Shown here: positions 60,901 to 64,000 of the stretch, one piece after another | Layout: each line of letters starts with the position of its first letter | How positions within the stretch are numbered: position 1 is the stretch's first letter | Source of the DNA: Desulfobacterales bacterium HSG16 | Lineage (GTDB): Bacteria > Desulfobacterota > Desulfobacteria > Desulfobacterales > HSG16 | Direction: 5' to 3' | Length of the DNA: 64,000 nt | Assembly: GCA_030377965.1 (NCBI GenBank) | Contig: JAUCGE010000004.1 | Coordinates: 1-64,000, forward strand | Notes under the pieces: generated by a model | Told to the model about the DNA's origin: nothing | The model's database searches: none | Seen by the model: only the letters and a program-made list of their open reading frames with translations | Position numbers and translations under genes: made by a program

Positions 60901-62772
60901 TTAATTCATAGCATCTTCGATTTCATCCAGAAACCGGCTTCGCAGATTGTATTGTCCCTTTCTGTAATCCGATGAACACAGGTAAAGATATTTTTCGCTT
61001 CTGGTGATGGAAACATACATCAGCCTGCGTTCTTCTTCCAGATCCGCCGGAGATTGAGTTGAACGCCAGTGGGGAAAAAGGTTTTCTTCGCATCCAGCTA
61101 CGAACACCGCTTCATATTCGAGTCCTTTTGCAGCATGTATGGTTGACAGCACTACTTTGTTTTGTGCATCTTCGTCATCATCTTCCCGGTCTTCTCTGAC
61201 CAGAGCCGCATCTACAAGATAGGATTCTATAGTGTCGTAACGGGAAGCAGCATGGATTAGCTGCTCGATATTTTCCTTTCTGGCGATCAAATCTGTTGAT
61301 TTTCCTTTGACGAGTTTTTTCAGATACTCCATGTAACCGCTTCGTTCGACGACTTCTCTAACAGCCATATCCGGTTTCATGTCGCGAATATCATCAAGGA
61401 GTGTAAGAAGGCTGCCAAGAGCGGAATATACCTTCGGTGTCAGGATTTTTTCTGTCACAGCTTTTTGAGCTGCGCCTTTAAGTCCCATGTCGCCAAATCG
61501 CATCGAATTAATTTTCCTGATCATTGCAGGGCCTATTCCGCGTTTGGGTGTATTTATTACCCGCTCGAAAGAAGAGTCGTCTCTATCAAAGACAGATGCA
61601 GCAAGATAACTGTTCAAGTCGATGATTTCCAGACGTTCGAAAAACCCCTTCCCTCCCATCATCTGGTAAGGGATATCCGCATAGCGAAACGATTTTTCGA
61701 AGGACAGGGAGCAAAACCGGGTGCGATAGAGGACTGCAATCCGGTTTAAAGGAATTTTCTTACGTGCCAGTTGAGCGATTTTTCCCACTATCCAGTCGGC
61801 TTCTTCCTGATCATCGAAAAAATGGTGAATTTTGACCTCGCCACCTGTTATTTCGGAAAAACAATGTTTGTCTATTTTGCTGGCATTGTTTTCGATCAGA
61901 TGATTGGCGATCCGGACTATTTCGTCCGCACAGCGATAATTCTGTTCCAGCCGGAATACACGGGCATTGTCATAAAGTTTCGGAAAAGAAATAAAATTGT
62001 TCACATTGCTCATCCGAAAGGAATAAATAGACTGCCAGTCATCGCCGACCACGAAAAGATTACCGTCTTTTAAGAGCAGGCGGGTGATTTCCTCGTTCAG
62101 ATCGTTAGTGTCCTGATATTCGTCACATAGAATATACTCAAACTTATTCTGGTATTCAGTTCGAATATCGTCGTAATCACGAATGAGATCACGCGCTTTT
62201 AAAAGGATATTGTCAAAATCGACAGCATTTCTATTTTTCAACTCGTTTTCATACAAGTTAAAAGCATCCGCAATTTTAATTGACGATACCCTGGGACGGA
62301 TTTCGAAATGCTTTAAGGGGTTTCCTGTATTTTTCGCATTTGAAATAGCTGCTCTTACACTTTCGGAATATTTCTTGTCATAATTCAGGCTGATCAAAAC
62401 ATCTTTGACCAGTTTTTGCTGCTGATAAATTCCATAAACCTGTAAAGGTGATTCATATCCAAGTCGCTGGCAGTGCTTCATTAAAATTTTAAAGCATGCT
62501 GAATGACAGGTTCGAACCCAGGGAAATCTGGAAAGAGGCAGACCTGTGAGAGCGACAAGGCGATTTTTCATCTCCTCGGCAGCCTTGTTGGTAAAGGTTA
62601 TAGCTAAAATTCTTTCTGGGTCATGGCCCGAAGATATGAGATGAGCTATCTTGGCGGTTAGAGTTCGAGTTTTGCCTGAACCAGCACCTGCTACCAGAAG
62701 TGTCGGCGAACCTGTAAAATCGACAGCTGCCTGTTGTTGATCTGATAATGACATTGAATCCATAAAATCCAT
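60901..62772 (-). CDS. UvrD/PcrA-like ATP-dependent DNA helicase
   Basis: 623 residues from ATG 62772 (ATGs at 62763 and 62754 are alternatives). SF1A motifs in order: LSDQQQAAVDFT (Q), VAGAGSGKTRTL (I), FTNKAAEEM (Ia), DEYQDTND (II), GDDWQSIYSFR (III), EQNYRC (IV), TIHAAKGLEYEAVF (V) and EERRLMYVSITR (VI). It unwinds DNA 3'-5' in repair or replication restart. Shorter than E. coli UvrD (720) and lacks its Tudor-like tail. It is 16 bp after the acidic protein gene and 12 bp before gatB. Confidence 0.92.
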   Translation of the reverse strand: MDFMDSMSLSDQQQAAVDFTGSPTLLVAGAGSGKTRTLTAKIAHLISSGHDPERILAITFTNKAAEEMKNRLVALTGLPLSRFPWVRTCHSACFKILMKHCQRLGYESPLQVYGIYQQQKLVKDVLISLNYDKKYSESVRAAISNAKNTGNPLKHFEIRPRVSSIKIADAFNLYENELKNRNAVDFDNILLKARDLIRDYDDIRTEYQNKFEYILCDEYQDTNDLNEEITRLLLKDGNLFVVGDDWQSIYSFRMSNVNNFISFPKLYDNARVFRLEQNYRCADEIVRIANHLIENNASKIDKHCFSEITGGEVKIHHFFDDQEEADWIVGKIAQLARKKIPLNRIAVLYRTRFCSLSFEKSFRYADIPYQMMGGKGFFERLEIIDLNSYLAASVFDRDDSSFERVINTPKRGIGPAMIRKINSMRFGDMGLKGAAQKAVTEKILTPKVYSALGSLLTLLDDIRDMKPDMAVREVVERSGYMEYLKKLVKGKSTDLIARKENIEQLIHAASRYDTIESYLVDAALVREDREDDDEDAQNKVVLSTIHAAKGLEYEAVFVAGCEENLFPHWRSTQSPADLEEERRLMYVSITRSEKYLYLCSSDYRKGQYNLRSRFLDEIEDAMN

Positions 62773-62788
62773 AGGGTTACGGAGTTTC

Positions 62789-63568
62789 TTATGCTTCGAG
62801 GTTTTCGGTCTGACAGAGTCGATGGATGGTCTGTGCATGCCATCTGCCTTTTCCTGAGAAAGTGGAGATATTTTTGCCTTCCAGATGATCTGCTATCTGG
62901 CCGTAAGTCGAACCTTTTGCACGCATATTGCTGATGATTTTGATTACCTTGGCTCTGGTCGGGCTTGATACCCTTGCTTTTCTTTTGGGTCGGGGCGGGG
63001 CCGGTTCAGGTTCAGGCTCAATATAAACTTCATCCTCAACTTCACCTTCATACTCACCTTCGCCTTCATACTCACCTTCATCTTCATACTCGGTATAAAC
63101 TTCGGCTTCAGCTTCAAGCTCGGTTTCAGGCTCTGCTTCAGGCTCAACTTCGAAGTTTTGATTGTTTTGATCTGGTATCAGGGCAATGTTATTTTCGACC
63201 ATCATTTTTATAGATATAGCAATATTTTCCATTGCTGTGGCATTTTTTTCTTCGGCAAAAGCTCTTCTTTCCCCTATTTCACCCAGTTTTTTCTGGCCTG
63301 ATGCTATTTCTTCCAGAAGTTTTTTCATAGCGGGTATGGTTTCTGTCAACAGGGAGGTCATCTGTTCCATCTCATTCGATTTTCTCGGCCCTTTTCTTTT
63401 GTCTCTCGTCTGCCTGTTGTCATTATTTTTGAAAAAAGGTGAATGGTATTGAGAATTGGAATTATTGTTGTATTGGGGGTTGTTCATTGGGTTGTTATAA
63501 ACTTTTCGGTTTCCGTCATGATACCGTTTATCGTTTCCATTACGATTTTTTTTTAAATAGTCGTTCAT
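62789..63568 (-). CDS. Acidic protein with recombinase-like HTH C-terminus
   Basis: 259 residues, four parts. Residues 1-65 are Asn/Arg/Lys-rich and disordered-looking. Residues 66-125 are a helical, Lys/Glu-rich coiled coil. Residues 138-192 are an extreme acidic tract (Glu-Tyr-Glu-Gly repeats). Residues 200-259 carry a helix-turn-helix-like segment with AKGSTYGQIADHLEGK and a closing GKGRWHAQTIHRLCQ, similar to the C-terminal DNA-binding part of large serine recombinases. No recombinase catalytic domain is present. A likely DNA-binding protein of unknown role, encoded just before a UvrD-like helicase. Confidence 0.65.
   Translation of the reverse strand: MNDYLKKNRNGNDKRYHDGNRKVYNNPMNNPQYNNNSNSQYHSPFFKNNDNRQTRDKRKGPRKSNEMEQMTSLLTETIPAMKKLLEEIASGQKKLGEIGERRAFAEEKNATAMENIAISIKMMVENNIALIPDQNNQNFEVEPEAEPETELEAEAEVYTEYEDEGEYEGEGEYEGEVEDEVYIEPEPEPAPPRPKRKARVSSPTRAKVIKIISNMRAKGSTYGQIADHLEGKNISTFSGKGRWHAQTIHRLCQTENLEA
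63036..63145 (-). repeat. In-frame repeats encoding the Glu-rich tract
   Basis: Short repeats such as ACTCACCTTC and GGCTTCAGCTTC-like units run across this stretch and encode the EYEGEGEYEGE-type tract of the acidic protein. Probably slippage-prone. Confidence 0.5.
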
Positions 63569-63967
63569 GATGATGCCTCCTTAGATGTTAGCTGGTTTAT
63601 TTTATTGTCGATCATGATACGTATAATCACGATCATTATGTGACAGCAGTCCAATATCCATGATCACAATGGATCACAAAAAAAAACGAGGAACACCCCG
63701 GTTTGTAAGGATCTGTTCTAATCTCATATGTAGATAATGTGGTCTGTCTCCTGCTGCCATATTTTAAAAGCCGATGACGAAAAACGGCTCCGGCTGCCTG
63801 TTGTACTTTCAGTCACTATAAGCTTTATATTATAAATCAGTTTTTTTCATATGTCAAAAAAAAGCTGACAATAAATATATCATAGCAGTATATTGATTGA
63901 CAAGCTCTTGTATTTTTCCTATTGTTTTTAACGATTAATTGCCAAATATTCAAAAGGTTGTCACTTT
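63569..63967. other. Intergenic region at the right end
   Basis: About 400 bp without a called gene. It includes an operator-like inverted repeat and several GATCA-type words upstream of the acidic protein gene. The part from about 63800 is very AT-rich. No terminator or RNA gene recognised. Confidence 0.4.
63610..63634. promoter_or_regulatory. Operator-like inverted repeat upstream of the acidic gene
   Basis: GATCATGAT (63610-63618) and ATCACGATC (63626-63634) are inverted complements with one mismatch and a 7-bp spacer, about 45 bp upstream of the acidic protein start. A related CCATGATCACAATGGATCAC follows at 63659-63678. Could be an autoregulatory site. Confidence 0.35.
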
Positions 63968-64000
63968 ATGAAAATGGCTGCCGTATCAACTGGTGTTTAC
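63968..64000 (+). CDS. Possible start of a gene cut by the window edge
   Basis: ATG 63968 opens a frame (MKMAAVSTGVY) that runs off the end of the window. There is no convincing ribosome site, so this is only a candidate; eleven residues do not identify a family. Confidence 0.25.
   Translation, partial: MKMAAVSTGVY

Noticed and set aside
62510-62530. Possible tRNA T-arm (GGTTCGAACCC-like)
   Set aside because: It lies inside the helicase coding sequence and has no matching acceptor, D- or anticodon arms.

Overview
The window looks like a chromosomal segment of a marine or brackish, sulfate-reducer-like member of the Desulfobacterota (Desulfobacterales type). This is inferred from gene content and style, not from a marker-gene search. 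The clues are a split Fo operon with b and b' subunits and two-carboxylate Na+-type c subunits, the sirC-ccsA-hemA tetrapyrrole block, a deltaproteobacterial-type porin, pyruvate phosphate dikinase, Uma2 and Rpn/DUF2887 nuclease-fold genes, several toxin-antitoxin pairs, moderate GC and many intergenic palindromes. No rRNA, tRNA, CRISPR array, intact insertion sequence or prophage was seen.

Layout. 1-4.1 kb (minus): a seven-gene Fo operon, atpZ-atpI-atpB-atpE(four hairpins)-atpE-atpF'-atpF, with its own terminator and no F1 genes. 4.2-14.9 kb (plus, one minus gene): DHH and MBL hydrolases, sirC-ccsA-hemA-fabD, an SH3 membrane protein, nadB, dnaJ and queD. 14.9-18.8 kb (minus): an AT-rich HEPN/DUF262 pair with an eroded DUF262 gene, then rtcA-rtcB behind a probable sigma-54 promoter. 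19.2-22.9 kb: gyrA-gpsA. 22.9-25.7 kb (minus): MFS transporter, PDE-like HD protein and LysE exporter. 26-27.6 kb: Rpn-type nuclease and a VapBC-like pair. 27.7-32.6 kb (minus): large M50 protease, then a response regulator/unknown/class II aldolase operon. 32.8-43.5 kb: cupins, a thioredoxin-HEAT protein, a hydrolase, bpt, two hsp20 genes behind a four-copy promoter-like array, an MCP, an Fe-ADH and a YbjQ-YbjQ-M48 operon. 43.7-52.1 kb: ppdK, kbl-tdh plus a trans-sulfuration-family enzyme, and an FGGY kinase. 52.2-64 kb: tnpB tail relic, PilZ, sppA, a hydroxyacid dehydrogenase, porin, RelBE-like pair, Uma2, gatB, and a UvrD-like helicase preceded by an unusual acidic DNA-binding-like protein.

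The most striking item is the fused c subunit at 1666-2640. It has four c hairpins in one chain. The outer two keep both ion-binding carboxylates, while the inner two have lost both. It sits beside a normal 82-residue c gene. If it is built into the rotor, ring composition and the ion/ATP ratio would differ from a standard F-type enzyme. Other notable signals are the CTTGACAC-N10-ATGnTTA array upstream of hsp20, the sigma-54 site upstream of rtcA, three kinds of long intergenic palindrome, the tandem repeats in the porin leader, and the acidic protein next to the UvrD helicase.
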